Shown here in pieces: positions 22,104 to 30,264 of a stretch of 38,762 nucleotides of DNA. Every line of letters begins with the position of its first letter. The stretch's first letter is position 1. Under the pieces are notes generated by a model. It saw only the letters and a list, made by a program, of their open reading frames with translations, made no database searches and was not told the origin of the DNA. This DNA comes from Actinomycetota bacterium (lineage in GTDB: Bacteria > Actinomycetota > UBA4738 > HRBIN12): the NCBI GenBank assembly GCA_005885035.1, contig VAXZ01000115.1, positions 1 to 38,762 on the forward strand, given 5' to 3'. The position numbers were made by a program, and so were the translations under genes.

Positions 22104-24269
22104 TCAGCCCTGCTGTTCCGCCTGGTCCTCGACCGGAGCACGGACCGGCTCCTCCGGAGCGTGCCGCGACGTCACGTCGATCGTGACCCCGTGCCAGGTC
22201 TCCGGCTCCCATCCTTGCGGCGTCACCCGGCGGCCAACGCTGTGGATCCACCGGACCGAACCATCACGATGGATCACTCGGTACTCGTCGTCCCATACGC
22301 CCGTGCGATCGGATGCCTCGTTCGCTCGTGTTACGCGCTCGCGGTCGTCCGGATGGACGAGCCGAGGGAAGTGGTAGGGCTCCGCAACCAGCTCCTCGGA
22401 CGTGTACCCCACGAGCTCGTACGCCTGCGCACCCATGAAGACGTACCGGGTCCATCCGGAGTCCGGGTCCTGGGTATGGGTCCACGGGATGGCGGGCATC
22501 CCGTCGATCAGATCGCGCAGGATCGCATGCTCGGCGGCGAGCGCGTCCTCGGTCGCCCGGCGGGTCGTCACGTCGAGCATCACGCCCTGGAATCGGATCG
22601 GCCGCCCGATCTGGTCGCGCTCGACGCAGCGGCCTCGATCGTTCAGCCAGACGATCCGGCCGTCCGCGGCGATCATCCGGTAGTCGACGTCCCACGGTTC
22701 CCCACCTTCGGCGTTGGCCCGCGTCTGCGCCACGACCTGGTCGCGATCATCCGGATGCATCAGCTCGAACCATCGTGCGGGCTCGTTCCACGCTTCGCGT
22801 GGCAGCTCGAGGATCTCGGACATCAGCGGTCCCATGTATCGGTGTTCGATCCGCAGCTGCTCTCCGTGGTCGACCTCGAAGGTGTACGGGACCACGGGGC
22901 CGAGCTCGGCGAGCTCGCGGAACCGCTGCTCCGCCTCCGCCGCCTTGCGCTCGGCGTCCAGGCGCGCCGTCAGGTCGATCAGGACCCCTTGGAACAGGAA
23001 CGGCGCGCCCGCCGCGTTGCGAGCGAGCATCGTGGCGCGGTCGAGCACCTGCACGATCCCGCCGTTCTTGTCGAAGTAGCGGTATCGCATCTCGAACGGT
23101 TCACCGGTTCTGCAGCTGTGTTCCCAGCCGTCCTCGACCCGGTCGCGGTCGTGCGGATGCAGTCGGCTCATCCGGATCCGGTCGTCCTGCCATTCGGTCG
23201 TCGTGAAGCCGAGGAGCTCCTCGATCTGCGGGCTCGAGTACGAGTGGTCGCGGCCGTCGTCCGACGCGGCGACCTGTCGCCGATACACGACGGCGGGCAG
23301 GTCCTCGACGAGGTGCCGGAATCGCTCCTCGGCGGACCGCAGCTCCCTTTCGACCCGGCGTCGCTCGTCGATCTCGAGCGTCATGACCTCGTTCGCGTCT
23401 TCCAGCTGCGCGGTCCGGGCCAGCACGCGGAACTCGAGGTCGTCGTTCGAGGTTCGCAGTCCCTCCTCCGCTTCCTTCTGTGCCGTGATGTCCACCATCA
23501 CGCCCTGCCAGTTGAGCGGGCGGCCGTCTTGATCGCGCAGCAGGACTGCCTGGTCACGGACCCAAACCACGCGTCCGTCTGCGGCGATCACCCGGTACTC
23601 CCGCGACCAAGGACCACCCGTGGCGCTGTGCAGATCATGGGCGGCGAGCTCGATCTCGCGGTCGTCTGGGTGTAGCAGCTCCACCCAGATGTCCTGCTGG
23701 TCGAGCCACTCCTCCCGGGTGTAGCCGAACAGGGCCTCGATGTGTGGACTCGCGTAGAGCGTGCGCCGCTGGTCGTCGAGGCCCATCTCGTAGACGACCG
23801 CGGGGATGCCCTCCACGAGTGCCCGGTACCGGGCTTCGCTGGTGGCAAGTTCGCGCTCCGCATGGACACGGTCCGTGATGTCGATGAGCACACCGCGCCA
23901 ATGGAGTCGGTTGCCGTCCGCGTCGCTGATCAGGACGGAATGATCGTGCACCCACACCTCGGTCCCGTCGGGGCGGAGGTGACGGAACTCTCGGTCGAAG
24001 GGGCCTCCCTGTTCCAAGGCCACCTTCCACGCCTCGAGCACGCCGGCCAGGTCGTCGGGATGAACCAGCCGAACCCAGTCCCGGCCGGCCTCGAGGAAGA
24101 ACGCCGGCGGGTATCCGAGGATCGCTTCAACGTTCGGGCTGATGTACAGGGTGTGCGGGAGCCTCTCGTCGGAGTCGATGTAGATCACGGCCGGGAGGTG
24201 GTCCACGATCGACCGCAGGTCCGCTTCAGGGTCGGACCCGTGAGGGATCCAAGAGACGTCGCTGGTCAC
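22104..24269 (-). CDS. Protein of five tandem PAS domains without output domain
   Basis: The protein has 721 residues starting with GTG at 24269, 6 nt after a -10-like box. It contains five PAS/PAC units at roughly 15-135, 145-270, 310-440, 445-570 and 575-705. Each has LVHPDDR or a variant, an EYR(V/M)I-ADGR-WV strand pair, and a closing GV(L/M)xDIT (for example WRGVLIDITDR, WQGVMVDITAQ). A predicted coiled coil (LEFRVLARTAQLEDANEVMT) joins PAS2 and PAS3. The fold is of the PAS_3 type that often binds flavin, haem or small ligands, and no FMN-Cys motif of LOV domains is seen. There is no kinase, GGDEF, EAL, HTH or membrane segment, so it must signal by protein contact. It ends 21 bp from the convergent serS stop. 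Confidence 0.9.
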   Translation of the reverse strand: MTSDVSWIPHGSDPEADLRSIVDHLPAVIYIDSDERLPHTLYISPNVEAILGYPPAFFLEAGRDWVRLVHPDDLAGVLEAWKVALEQGGPFDREFRHLRPDGTEVWVHDHSVLISDADGNRLHWRGVLIDITDRVHAERELATSEARYRALVEGIPAVVYEMGLDDQRRTLYASPHIEALFGYTREEWLDQQDIWVELLHPDDREIELAAHDLHSATGGPWSREYRVIAADGRVVWVRDQAVLLRDQDGRPLNWQGVMVDITAQKEAEEGLRTSNDDLEFRVLARTAQLEDANEVMTLEIDERRRVERELRSAEERFRHLVEDLPAVVYRRQVAASDDGRDHSYSSPQIEELLGFTTTEWQDDRIRMSRLHPHDRDRVEDGWEHSCRTGEPFEMRYRYFDKNGGIVQVLDRATMLARNAAGAPFLFQGVLIDLTARLDAERKAAEAEQRFRELAELGPVVPYTFEVDHGEQLRIEHRYMGPLMSEILELPREAWNEPARWFELMHPDDRDQVVAQTRANAEGGEPWDVDYRMIAADGRIVWLNDRGRCVERDQIGRPIRFQGVMLDVTTRRATEDALAAEHAILRDLIDGMPAIPWTHTQDPDSGWTRYVFMGAQAYELVGYTSEELVAEPYHFPRLVHPDDRERVTRANEASDRTGVWDDEYRVIHRDGSVRWIHSVGRRVTPQGWEPETWHGVTIDVTSRHAPEEPVRAPVEDQAEQQG

Positions 24270-24275
24270 CGCTGC

Positions 24276-24281
24276 AGCGTA
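24276..24281 (-). promoter_or_regulatory. -10-like box before the five-PAS gene
   Basis: TACGCT lies 6 nt before the GTG at 24269, placing +1 on the start codon. Confidence 0.35.
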
Positions 24282-24317
24282 GCGGACTTCCTCCGCCTTT
24301 CGCTCGTTCGCGGGCGA

Positions 24318-25181
24318 CTACGCCTTCGTGTACTTCTGAACGAACGCGAGCGCGATGTCGGCGACCTCTTGCCAGCCGTGGTCGATCGTGAGTGCGTGGC
24401 CACGGCCCGGGACCTTCATGATCTCGGTCACGCCTTCGTTGCGTCTCTGGCGCCTGTAGGACGCGTTCGCGATGGCCCACGGAACCACGTGGTCCTTCTC
24501 GCCGTCCAGGATCAGCATCGGGCCGCGCTTCGGGTTCCTCGTGTTGACCTTCGCCTCGGTCCACGGGTTGAGGTTCGCGGAAGCGGCCTGGAAGAGTGGT
24601 TCACCTGACGTCGGGACCGAGAAGGTCTCGTACAGCTCCTTGGCTTCCTCCTCGCTCACGGCGTTGGCGAACGAGTAGCGGAACTGCTCGTAGGTGAGCG
24701 GCACCGCGCGGTGGTAGTTCGCGGGGTTCTTGAGGACCGGCGAAGCGGACCGCAGCGACGAGATCGGCAACGGGAGCACGCCCCGGAACGGCGCTGGATC
24801 GATCGCCACGGACGCCTTGGCCAAACCGCGACCTGCGAGGATCTGGGCGAGCAACCCGCCGAAGGAGTGGCCGATGATGGCCGGCTTCTTCTTCAGTCCA
24901 CGGATGACGTCTTCGAAGTGATCCGCGACATCACCGACGGACTTGTTTGCGAACACCTCGGGATGTGCCTTGGCCTGGGCGACCGTGTCGGGGTCATCCG
25001 GCCAGCCGGGCGTCAGCGCGGTGTATCCGTTCTTCTCGAAGAGCTCCGCCCACCGATCCCAGCTGCTGGGGAGCAACCACAGTCCGTGAACGAACACGAC
25101 TGGCGTGCTCCCGACCGTGTTCGCACGATCCACCTGCTTCGCCTCGTGCTCGGTGATCGGCGCGTGCTCCTTGTCCTTCAT
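24318..25181 (-). CDS. Alpha/beta-fold hydrolase
   Basis: The protein has 287 residues. The alpha/beta-hydrolase fold is shown by the oxyanion segment VVFVHGLWLLPSSW, the nucleophile elbow IGHSFGG with its Ser, the acid in LDGEKDHVVP and the His in VPGRGHALTID. The lid region is about 80 residues. Lysophospholipase-, esterase- and lactonase-like members share this arrangement; the natural substrate cannot be told. No signal peptide is seen. The start ATG at 25181 has a G-rich GGGGGG element about 6 nt upstream, so unlike several neighbours it looks leadered. It has no close partner gene; tRNA-Ser lies divergently upstream. Confidence 0.9.
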   Translation of the reverse strand: MKDKEHAPITEHEAKQVDRANTVGSTPVVFVHGLWLLPSSWDRWAELFEKNGYTALTPGWPDDPDTVAQAKAHPEVFANKSVGDVADHFEDVIRGLKKKPAIIGHSFGGLLAQILAGRGLAKASVAIDPAPFRGVLPLPISSLRSASPVLKNPANYHRAVPLTYEQFRYSFANAVSEEEAKELYETFSVPTSGEPLFQAASANLNPWTEAKVNTRNPKRGPMLILDGEKDHVVPWAIANASYRRQRRNEGVTEIMKVPGRGHALTIDHGWQEVADIALAFVQKYTKA

Positions 25182-25264
25182 GCTGCACCCCCCGCTGTCG
25201 TCGCGTCGGACCCGCTTCCGGGCGCCACCCTAGGCGGCACCTCGAGATCGGACAAACGCGGCGG

Positions 25265-25270
25265 TACGCT
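25265..25270 (+). promoter_or_regulatory. -10-like box immediately before tRNA-Ser
   Basis: TACGCT lies only 6 nt before the first base of the tRNA acceptor stem. Transcription would begin at or beside mature position 1. No good -35 box is visible. Confidence 0.35.
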
Positions 25271-25276
25271 CCTCGC

Positions 25277-25363
25277 GGGAGGATGGCCGAGCGGACGAAG
25301 GCGACGGTCTTGAAAACCGTTAGCGGGGCAACTCGCTCCAGGGTTCGAATCCCTGTCCTCCCG
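25277..25363 (+). tRNA. tRNA-Ser, anticodon TGA
   Basis: An 87-nt class II tRNA. The acceptor GGGAGGA pairs with TCCTCCC, followed by the Ser-type discriminator G. The anticodon stem ACGGT/ACCGT encloses CTTGAAA with anticodon TGA, reading TCA and, by wobble, other TCN serine codons. A long variable arm (TAGCGGGGCAACTCGCTC) and the T arm CAGGGTTCGAATCCCTG are clear. The 3-prime CCA is not encoded (CAA follows), unlike in tRNA-Leu upstream, so CCA must be added after transcription. Confidence 0.96.
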
Positions 25364-25386
25364 CAAAAGATCTCCGCGTTCGCCCG

Positions 25387-25893
25387 TCATTCATCGGTGA
25401 AGTCCCCGGCAAGCATCTCCATCAGCAAGCCGTCGTGCCATATCCCGTCCGTGCCGCGCTCGTATTCACGCATGACGCCCACTTCGCGGAAGCCCACGCG
25501 TCGATACGCTCGGATCGCTCGTTCGTTATCGACGGCGGGATCGATGGTAAGCCGATGGTGCCCACGTTCCTCGATCAGAAAGCGAGCGAGCGTTCGGACA
25601 GCGTCCGATCCCAGCCCCTGACCGTGACGAGCAGCCGTGATGAATACGTCGATGCCAGCGTGTCTGTACATCGGGTCGTTTTCCTCGTCGAACTGGATAG
25701 CCCCGATGACTTCGTCATCGACGACGATCACCGATGCGTTGTCTGCTTCCACGAACTCTTTGACGACATCATCCTCTGACCAGTGTGACCCCCAGCGTGC
25801 GGCGACCTCCGCCTCCCTGAGGATCGCGAGAAGACTCGGTACGTCTCCGGCTGCACCAGGCCGCAATACAACCTGCTTCCCCTGAAGGACCAC
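25387..25893 (-). CDS. GNAT-family N-acetyltransferase, AAC(6')-like
   Basis: The protein has 168 residues from the GTG at 25893, 6 nt after TATGTT. A GNAT fold is shown by the N-terminal VLRPGAAGDVPSLLAILRE, the beta4 strand AGIDVFI, the acetyl-CoA pyrophosphate loop RHGQGLGSDAVRTLARFL, and the late VDNERAIRAYRRVGFREVGV. The end GIWHDGLLMEMLAGDF resembles the C-terminus of aminoglycoside 6'-N-acetyltransferases of the AAC(6')-Ib type. Related proteins also acetylate ribosomal proteins, peptides or small amines, and chromosomal relatives often give no resistance. The substrate is unknown. Confidence 0.88.
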   Translation of the reverse strand: MVLQGKQVVLRPGAAGDVPSLLAILREAEVAARWGSHWSEDDVVKEFVEADNASVIVVDDEVIGAIQFDEENDPMYRHAGIDVFITAARHGQGLGSDAVRTLARFLIEERGHHRLTIDPAVDNERAIRAYRRVGFREVGVMREYERGTDGIWHDGLLMEMLAGDFTDE

Positions 25894-25899
25894 AGCGGG

Positions 25900-25905
25900 A
25901 ACATA
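25900..25905 (-). promoter_or_regulatory. -10-like box before the GNAT gene
   Basis: TATGTT matches T1, A2, T3 and T6 and lies 6 nt before the GTG at 25893, a leaderless arrangement. Confidence 0.35.
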
Positions 25906-25942
25906 GCCGACACGTCATCCCTGCAGAGGTGACCAAAACTGC

Positions 25943-27796
25943 TTAGGAGCGGGCGGACTTCCCGAGCATGTCGTCGAGCAGTGGCGGCCCACCGGCTTCG
26001 ATCAGCTCGAGCAGATGAGGGTTCTCCACGCCGACCGAGAGTACCCGGGCGGCTTCGGTCGCCGACTCGTCTCCCAAGTCTCGGCGGTAGAGGTATGCGC
26101 GCACGGATAGCTCCCGCATCCCCGACCTCCCTGAGATCGACGCGAGGTCGGTGACCCAACGAGCAGCCGTCGGGTGCTCGGCCGTGACGGCGACCGCACA
26201 AAGCGCGTCCATCACGTACGCGCGGAGCCACAGATGGGTGTCGCGTTGGCGGGCGCATCGCGTCAGTGCGTCGCCGATCGTCTTGACCGCGCCGGCGAGA
26301 TCACCTGAGGCGGCCTCGAGCAGCCCGAGCCCGCGGACGCCGTAGGCCTCCCAACAGGCGTCGTCCACCTGACAGCCGAGCGCGAAGGCGTGCTCGAACG
26401 CTTCCGTCGCGCGGCCGAGGTCACCGCCTCGGACCCAGACCTCGGCGAGGAGCGCCTCGGGGAATGCGGCGAACGTCGTCCACCGCTCTGCCGCGGTCAA
26501 CGCGATCGCGCGCTCCAGCGCCGCCTCGGCAGGCTCGAGCTCGTCCCGCAGGAGGTGCGTACGGCCGAGCATCGCCGTCGACCACGCCTCTTGCTTGGTC
26601 TGGTCAGTCTCGGCGGCGAGCTCGATCGATCGCCGCAACGCCTCCACCGCGAGGTCGTGCGCACCTGCGTCCGCGTATCGGGCTCCGCGCACGGCGTGGA
26701 TCTTGGACAGCTCGACCGGGTCGTCATCCGCAAGGTCCTCCGCCGTGCGGAACCAGGTTCCCGCGCGGACGTAGTCGCCGCGGAGGAGCTCGACGTAGCC
26801 GAGCTCTCGGTTCGCGGATGCGGCGACCGCGCGTTCGCCGCTCGCTTCTGCGGCCGTGATGCTCCGGTGGAGCGCGGCGGCTCCCTCCTCGTCCTTGCCC
26901 TTGGTCGCGTGGACCAGGGCGGCGCCGAGCGAGAGCAGGGCGGCGGCCTCGAGCGCTCGATCGCCGGACGCTCGGCTGCCGGCGACCGCGCTCCGGAGGC
27001 TGTCGACGCCCGCCTGGACCGCGCCGGCGCTCACGGCGGCCTCGCCGGACTCGAGGAGTGCCCGTAACGCCGCTAGCCTTCCGCCCGCGTCCGTGCGCGC
27101 GGCCGGGGCATCCATCCGCGCGGCCTCCGCGAGCTCGGGTCCGGGCTCGACCCCAAGCTCCCGCCGGAAGAGATCGATGGAGGCCGCGAGCTGGCGCTCC
27201 ACCGCGATCGTGTCGCCGCTGCCGGCGAAGGCGCGGATCAGAAGAGCGTGCGCGTCCTCGTCGAGGGGAGCCGCGGCCACCAGACGGGTGGCCAGGTCGA
27301 CCGCCGTCCGAGCGTTCCCCGACGCGAGCGCCCGCAACGCGCCTTCTCTGAGCACGGCCTCACCGAGCCCCGCGAGCCGGCGACGCTCGCCGAGGAGCCA
27401 TGCAGCGAACCCGGGGCTGGCCTCGATCTCGACGCCCTCGAGCAGCTCCCTGCCGAGACCGGGAAGTTCGACGGCCTCGAACGACGTCCCCGCCATCAGC
27501 ACCTGGACGTCAAGAAACGACCCCTCCGGGAGTCGAAGCCGCACGACGCTCCCGCTCCCGACCGTGTCCGGGCCGCCCAAGAGCCTTCGGAGTTCGGAGA
27601 GGTTCCAGCGCAGAGCGCCCGCGGGGTCCTCGGCGTCCGGGAACAGGAAGTCGATCAGCTGCTGCCTGGTCGGCGCCCGGTCGGAGAGCGCCAGATACGC
27701 GAGCAGCGCCCACGCCTTCCTGCCCTTGGGCGCCGCGTAGACCGTTCCGTCACGGACCACCACGGGTGCGCCGAGCAGGTAGGCGGCGACCGACAT
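25943..27796 (-). CDS. SARP/BTAD-family transcriptional activator with TPR-like C-terminus
   Basis: The protein has 617 residues. The N-terminal 95 residues form an OmpR-like winged helix as in SARPs (GRKAWALLAYLALSDRAPTR, GALRWNLSELRRLLGG). Residues 95-245 form the BTAD helical domain (LDEDAHALLIRAFAGSGDTI, LFRRELGVEPGPELAEA). The remainder is a long array of TPR-like helices (ALEAAALLSLGAALVHATKG, AVEALRRSIELAAETDQTKQ). There is no NB-ARC ATPase domain between BTAD and TPR. SARPs activate clustered metabolic genes by binding direct repeats near -35. It is divergent from the flavin oxidoreductase gene with only 74 bp between starts, which makes that gene the likeliest target. GAGAAGG is 8 nt before the ATG. 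Confidence 0.9.
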   Translation of the reverse strand: MSVAAYLLGAPVVVRDGTVYAAPKGRKAWALLAYLALSDRAPTRQQLIDFLFPDAEDPAGALRWNLSELRRLLGGPDTVGSGSVVRLRLPEGSFLDVQVLMAGTSFEAVELPGLGRELLEGVEIEASPGFAAWLLGERRRLAGLGEAVLREGALRALASGNARTAVDLATRLVAAAPLDEDAHALLIRAFAGSGDTIAVERQLAASIDLFRRELGVEPGPELAEAARMDAPAARTDAGGRLAALRALLESGEAAVSAGAVQAGVDSLRSAVAGSRASGDRALEAAALLSLGAALVHATKGKDEEGAAALHRSITAAEASGERAVAASANRELGYVELLRGDYVRAGTWFRTAEDLADDDPVELSKIHAVRGARYADAGAHDLAVEALRRSIELAAETDQTKQEAWSTAMLGRTHLLRDELEPAEAALERAIALTAAERWTTFAAFPEALLAEVWVRGGDLGRATEAFEHAFALGCQVDDACWEAYGVRGLGLLEAASGDLAGAVKTIGDALTRCARQRDTHLWLRAYVMDALCAVAVTAEHPTAARWVTDLASISGRSGMRELSVRAYLYRRDLGDESATEAARVLSVGVENPHLLELIEAGGPPLLDDMLGKSARS

Positions 27797-27870
27797 GCGG
27801 AAACCTTCTCACTCCCGCTCACACGGTGCGGGGCTAGCGTCCGCCCAGCCGACCGAGGAGGACCGCCAAC
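27797..27870. promoter_or_regulatory. Divergent promoter region between the SARP and flavin oxidoreductase genes
   Basis: This 74-bp gap holds a symmetric GCTAGC (27832-27837) that yields -10-like TAGCGT on the plus strand and TAGCCC on the minus strand. Shine-Dalgarno elements sit at each end: GAGGAGG for the oxidoreductase and GAGAAGG for the regulator. The near-symmetric CACACGGTGCGGGG segment lies beside it. No clear 11-bp SARP direct repeats were found by eye. Confidence 0.35.
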
Positions 27871-29241
27871 ATGCCGACCACAACGCTCGACGAGCTCCGC
27901 ACGCAGGTGCGCGGCGATGTGATCGCAACCGACGACGAGGCGTACGAGGAGGCGCGGCACGTCTACAACGCGATGATCGACCGGAGGCCGGCGATGATCG
28001 TCCGGGCCGCGAACGTCGGCGACGTCATCGCTGCCGTGAACCTTGCACGCGAGAGCGGGCTCGACCTCGCCGTCCGCGGGGGAGGGCACAGCGTTCCGGG
28101 CTTCGGCACGTGTGACGGCGGCGTCGTGATCGACCTGTCCCGGATGCGCGGCATCCGGGTGGATCCCGCATCCGCGACGGCTCGCGCCGAGGGCGGGGCG
28201 ACGTGGGGGGACTTCAACGCCGCGACGTATCCGTTCGGATTGGCGACGACCGGAGGGATCATCTCGACGACGGGCGTCGCGGGCCTGACGCTCGGGGGAG
28301 GCATCGGCTACCTGGCACGTGGGTTCGGCCTCTCGTGCGACAACCTCATCTCGGCCGACGTCGTGACGGCCGACGGGCGGTTCCTGGTCGCCAGCGAGCG
28401 CGAGAACGACGATCTCTTCTGGGCGTTGCGAGGCGGGGGTGGGAACTTCGGCGTGGTGACCTCGCTCGAGTTCCAGTTGCATCCGGTGAAGGACATCTAC
28501 GGAGGGCCGATGTTCTTCGAGCTGAGCGAGGTGGAGAACGTCCTGCGCTTCTTCCGCGAGCACATCGCCGACGCGCCCGAGCAGCTCGGCGCGTTCCCCG
28601 CCTTCCAGATCGCGCCGCCGCTCCCCTTCATCCCGGAGGACCGCCACGGCGACACCTTCATCGCGATGGTCGCGTGTTGGGCGGGTCCGCTCGAGGAGGG
28701 CGAAAGGGCGCTGAAGCCCTTCCACGACGTGGCTCCCGTCGTCGCGGAGTTCGTCGGGCCCATGCCGTACCCGGCCCTGAACAGCGCGTTCGATGGTCTG
28801 GTGCCTCCTGGTCTCCAGCACTACTGGAAGGCGAACTTCGTCGAGCAGCTGACGGACGAGGCGATCGCCGCGCACGCGGTGCACGGACCGGAGGTGCCGG
28901 CAGTGAACTCGACCGTGCACATCTATCCGATCAACGGAGCCGCGCACCGCGTGGCGCCCGACGCGACGGCGTTCGCCTACCGGAACGCGAACTTCGCCAC
29001 CGTCATCGCTGGCATGTGGCCCGACGCGAGCCAGAACGAGGCCAACATCGCCTGGGTCCGCAACTACTACGAGGCCACGGCGCCCCACTCGGAGGCGGGC
29101 GGCTACATCAACTTCATGAGCGGCGACGACCAGGACCGGATCAAGGCCAACTACAGGGGGAACTACGACCGGTTGGTGGACGTCAAGCGCCGCTACGACC
29201 CGGGCAACCTGTTCCACCTGAACCAGAACATCAAGCCCTGA
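27871..29241 (+). CDS. FAD-binding oxidoreductase with BBE domain (VAO/PCMH family)
   Basis: The protein has 456 residues. The N-terminal FAD-binding half has LAVRGGGHSVPGFG, whose His73 is the expected 8-alpha covalent flavin attachment site. TTGVAGLTLGGGIGYLARGF and SADVVTADGRFLVAS follow. The C-terminal end YDPGNLFHLNQNI is the berberine-bridge (BBE) motif. The segment that carries the second, cysteinyl flavin link in plant BBE enzymes reads STTGVAG here, so a single covalent link is likely. There is no Tat or Sec signal, so it is probably cytoplasmic. Members oxidise sugars, alkaloid precursors or secondary metabolites; the substrate is unknown. It is divergently transcribed from a SARP regulator. 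Confidence 0.92.
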   Translation: MPTTTLDELRTQVRGDVIATDDEAYEEARHVYNAMIDRRPAMIVRAANVGDVIAAVNLARESGLDLAVRGGGHSVPGFGTCDGGVVIDLSRMRGIRVDPASATARAEGGATWGDFNAATYPFGLATTGGIISTTGVAGLTLGGGIGYLARGFGLSCDNLISADVVTADGRFLVASERENDDLFWALRGGGGNFGVVTSLEFQLHPVKDIYGGPMFFELSEVENVLRFFREHIADAPEQLGAFPAFQIAPPLPFIPEDRHGDTFIAMVACWAGPLEEGERALKPFHDVAPVVAEFVGPMPYPALNSAFDGLVPPGLQHYWKANFVEQLTDEAIAAHAVHGPEVPAVNSTVHIYPINGAAHRVAPDATAFAYRNANFATVIAGMWPDASQNEANIAWVRNYYEATAPHSEAGGYINFMSGDDQDRIKANYRGNYDRLVDVKRRYDPGNLFHLNQNIKP

Positions 29242-29314
29242 ACCGGCATCCGCCCGAACGCCCCGAGCGCCCGACGCGATCCCTCCCGCCCGCGGGGGTC
29301 CCCCGTTCGCCCTG

Positions 29315-29343
29315 TTGAGGGGGCACCGACCGCCACCGATACG
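29315..29343 (+). promoter_or_regulatory. Candidate promoter for the GAF-response regulator genes
   Basis: TTGAGG and GATACG are separated by 17 nt. The -10 box keeps only A2, T3 and A4, so the match is modest. It lies in a 132-bp gap that also contains CGGGGGTCCCCCG, a possible end signal for the oxidoreductase gene. Confidence 0.25.
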
Positions 29344-29373
29344 CACCACAGGAAGCGAGAGGAGCCCCCCGAA

Positions 29374-30264
29374 GTGCGGTTCGATCGCGACAAGGTTCCG
29401 GACGGCGACCGGCTGCGCCGAGAAGCGCGCGTGGCCGGGCTCCGCGAGTTCCGCACGCCGTCGCTCGAGGCGGTCGAACGTCGCCGCAAGCAGCTCTGGC
29501 TCGTGACGACGATCGTGATCGCTTCGGTCGCGGCCGGCGTCATGGTCGTGACGCGGCCGGCCGGTTCGTCGCCCCAGATGCTCTCGGAGCCCCTGCTCCG
29601 TCTGTCGGTGATCGTGCTCGCCGCCGCGTGTTGCGCGTACGCGATCGAGAAGGAGGTCCATCTCGGGCGCGCCACTCGGATGCTGACGGATGAGCGCGTC
29701 CTGACCGCGGCGCTCACGAACCGGCTGCATGAGGTCTCCCTGCTGCTCGATGCCGGGCGCGCCATGAACCAGCTCCTCGAGCTGCCCGAGCTGTTGGAGA
29801 CCGTCCTTCGCAGCGCGTGCGAGCTGCTCGATGCGAACGGCGGCTCGATGATGCTGGTGGAGGCCGACGAGCTCGTGACGCTCTGCGTGCGGGGCCGCGA
29901 AGAGGCGGTCGGCGCTCGGCTGCGGCTCGGCGAAGGTGTGGCCGGCCATGTGGCGCTCCGTCGCGAGCCAGTGCTGATCGAAGGCCACGTCGATCCGAAG
30001 GAGTTCCCCGGGCTCGCCGACCGGGAGCCGTACGTCGAGAGCGCGATGTCGCTGCCGCTCGTGCACCGCGACGAGGTGGTCGGCGTCCTCAACGTCAACG
30101 CGGCCGCGGACTACGCCTTCACCGAATACGACCTGCGCGCGGTCGCCGTGTTCGCCGAACAGGCGGCCGCCGCGATCGCCAACGCCCGCCTCTACGAAGC
30201 GGAGCGTGCCCACGTCGCGGAGCTGATCGAGCTGCGCCACCGGCAGCTGGGAGAGGCCGGATGA
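29374..30264 (+). CDS. Membrane protein with GAF sensor domain
   Basis: The protein has 296 residues from a GTG with GAGAGGAG about 9 nt upstream. The cytoplasmic N-terminus is followed by two transmembrane helices (LWLVTTIVIASVAAGVMVV and LLRLSVIVLAAACCAYAIE) joined by a short outer loop. A helical linker (DERVLTAALTNRLHEVSLLL) follows, then a GAF domain: LLETVLRSACELLDANGGSM, LRLGEGVAGHVALRREPVLI, AMSLPLVHRDEVVGVLNVNA and YDLRAVAVFAEQAAAAIANA. The protein then ends in a short helix. The domain plan resembles the sensor half of a GAF histidine kinase, but no kinase domain follows. Its stop overlaps the response-regulator start (ATGA), so the two likely act together. The ligand is unknown. 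Confidence 0.86.
   Translation: MRFDRDKVPDGDRLRREARVAGLREFRTPSLEAVERRRKQLWLVTTIVIASVAAGVMVVTRPAGSSPQMLSEPLLRLSVIVLAAACCAYAIEKEVHLGRATRMLTDERVLTAALTNRLHEVSLLLDAGRAMNQLLELPELLETVLRSACELLDANGGSMMLVEADELVTLCVRGREEAVGARLRLGEGVAGHVALRREPVLIEGHVDPKEFPGLADREPYVESAMSLPLVHRDEVVGVLNVNAAADYAFTEYDLRAVAVFAEQAAAAIANARLYEAERAHVAELIELRHRQLGEAG

Noticed and set aside
22098-23675. 525-codon plus-strand ORF opposite the five-PAS gene
   Set aside because: The repeated look comes from the PAS repeats read backwards; the PAS motifs are on the minus strand.
25178-25390. 70-codon minus-strand ORF with EDRDSNPGASCP
   Set aside because: It is the antisense of tRNA-Ser, a well-known source of false proteins.
27871-29241. 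Bicovalent flavin attachment through Cys156 (GLSCDN)
   Set aside because: The cysteine of known bicovalent enzymes lies earlier, at the position of STTGVAG here; Cys156 is not in that place.
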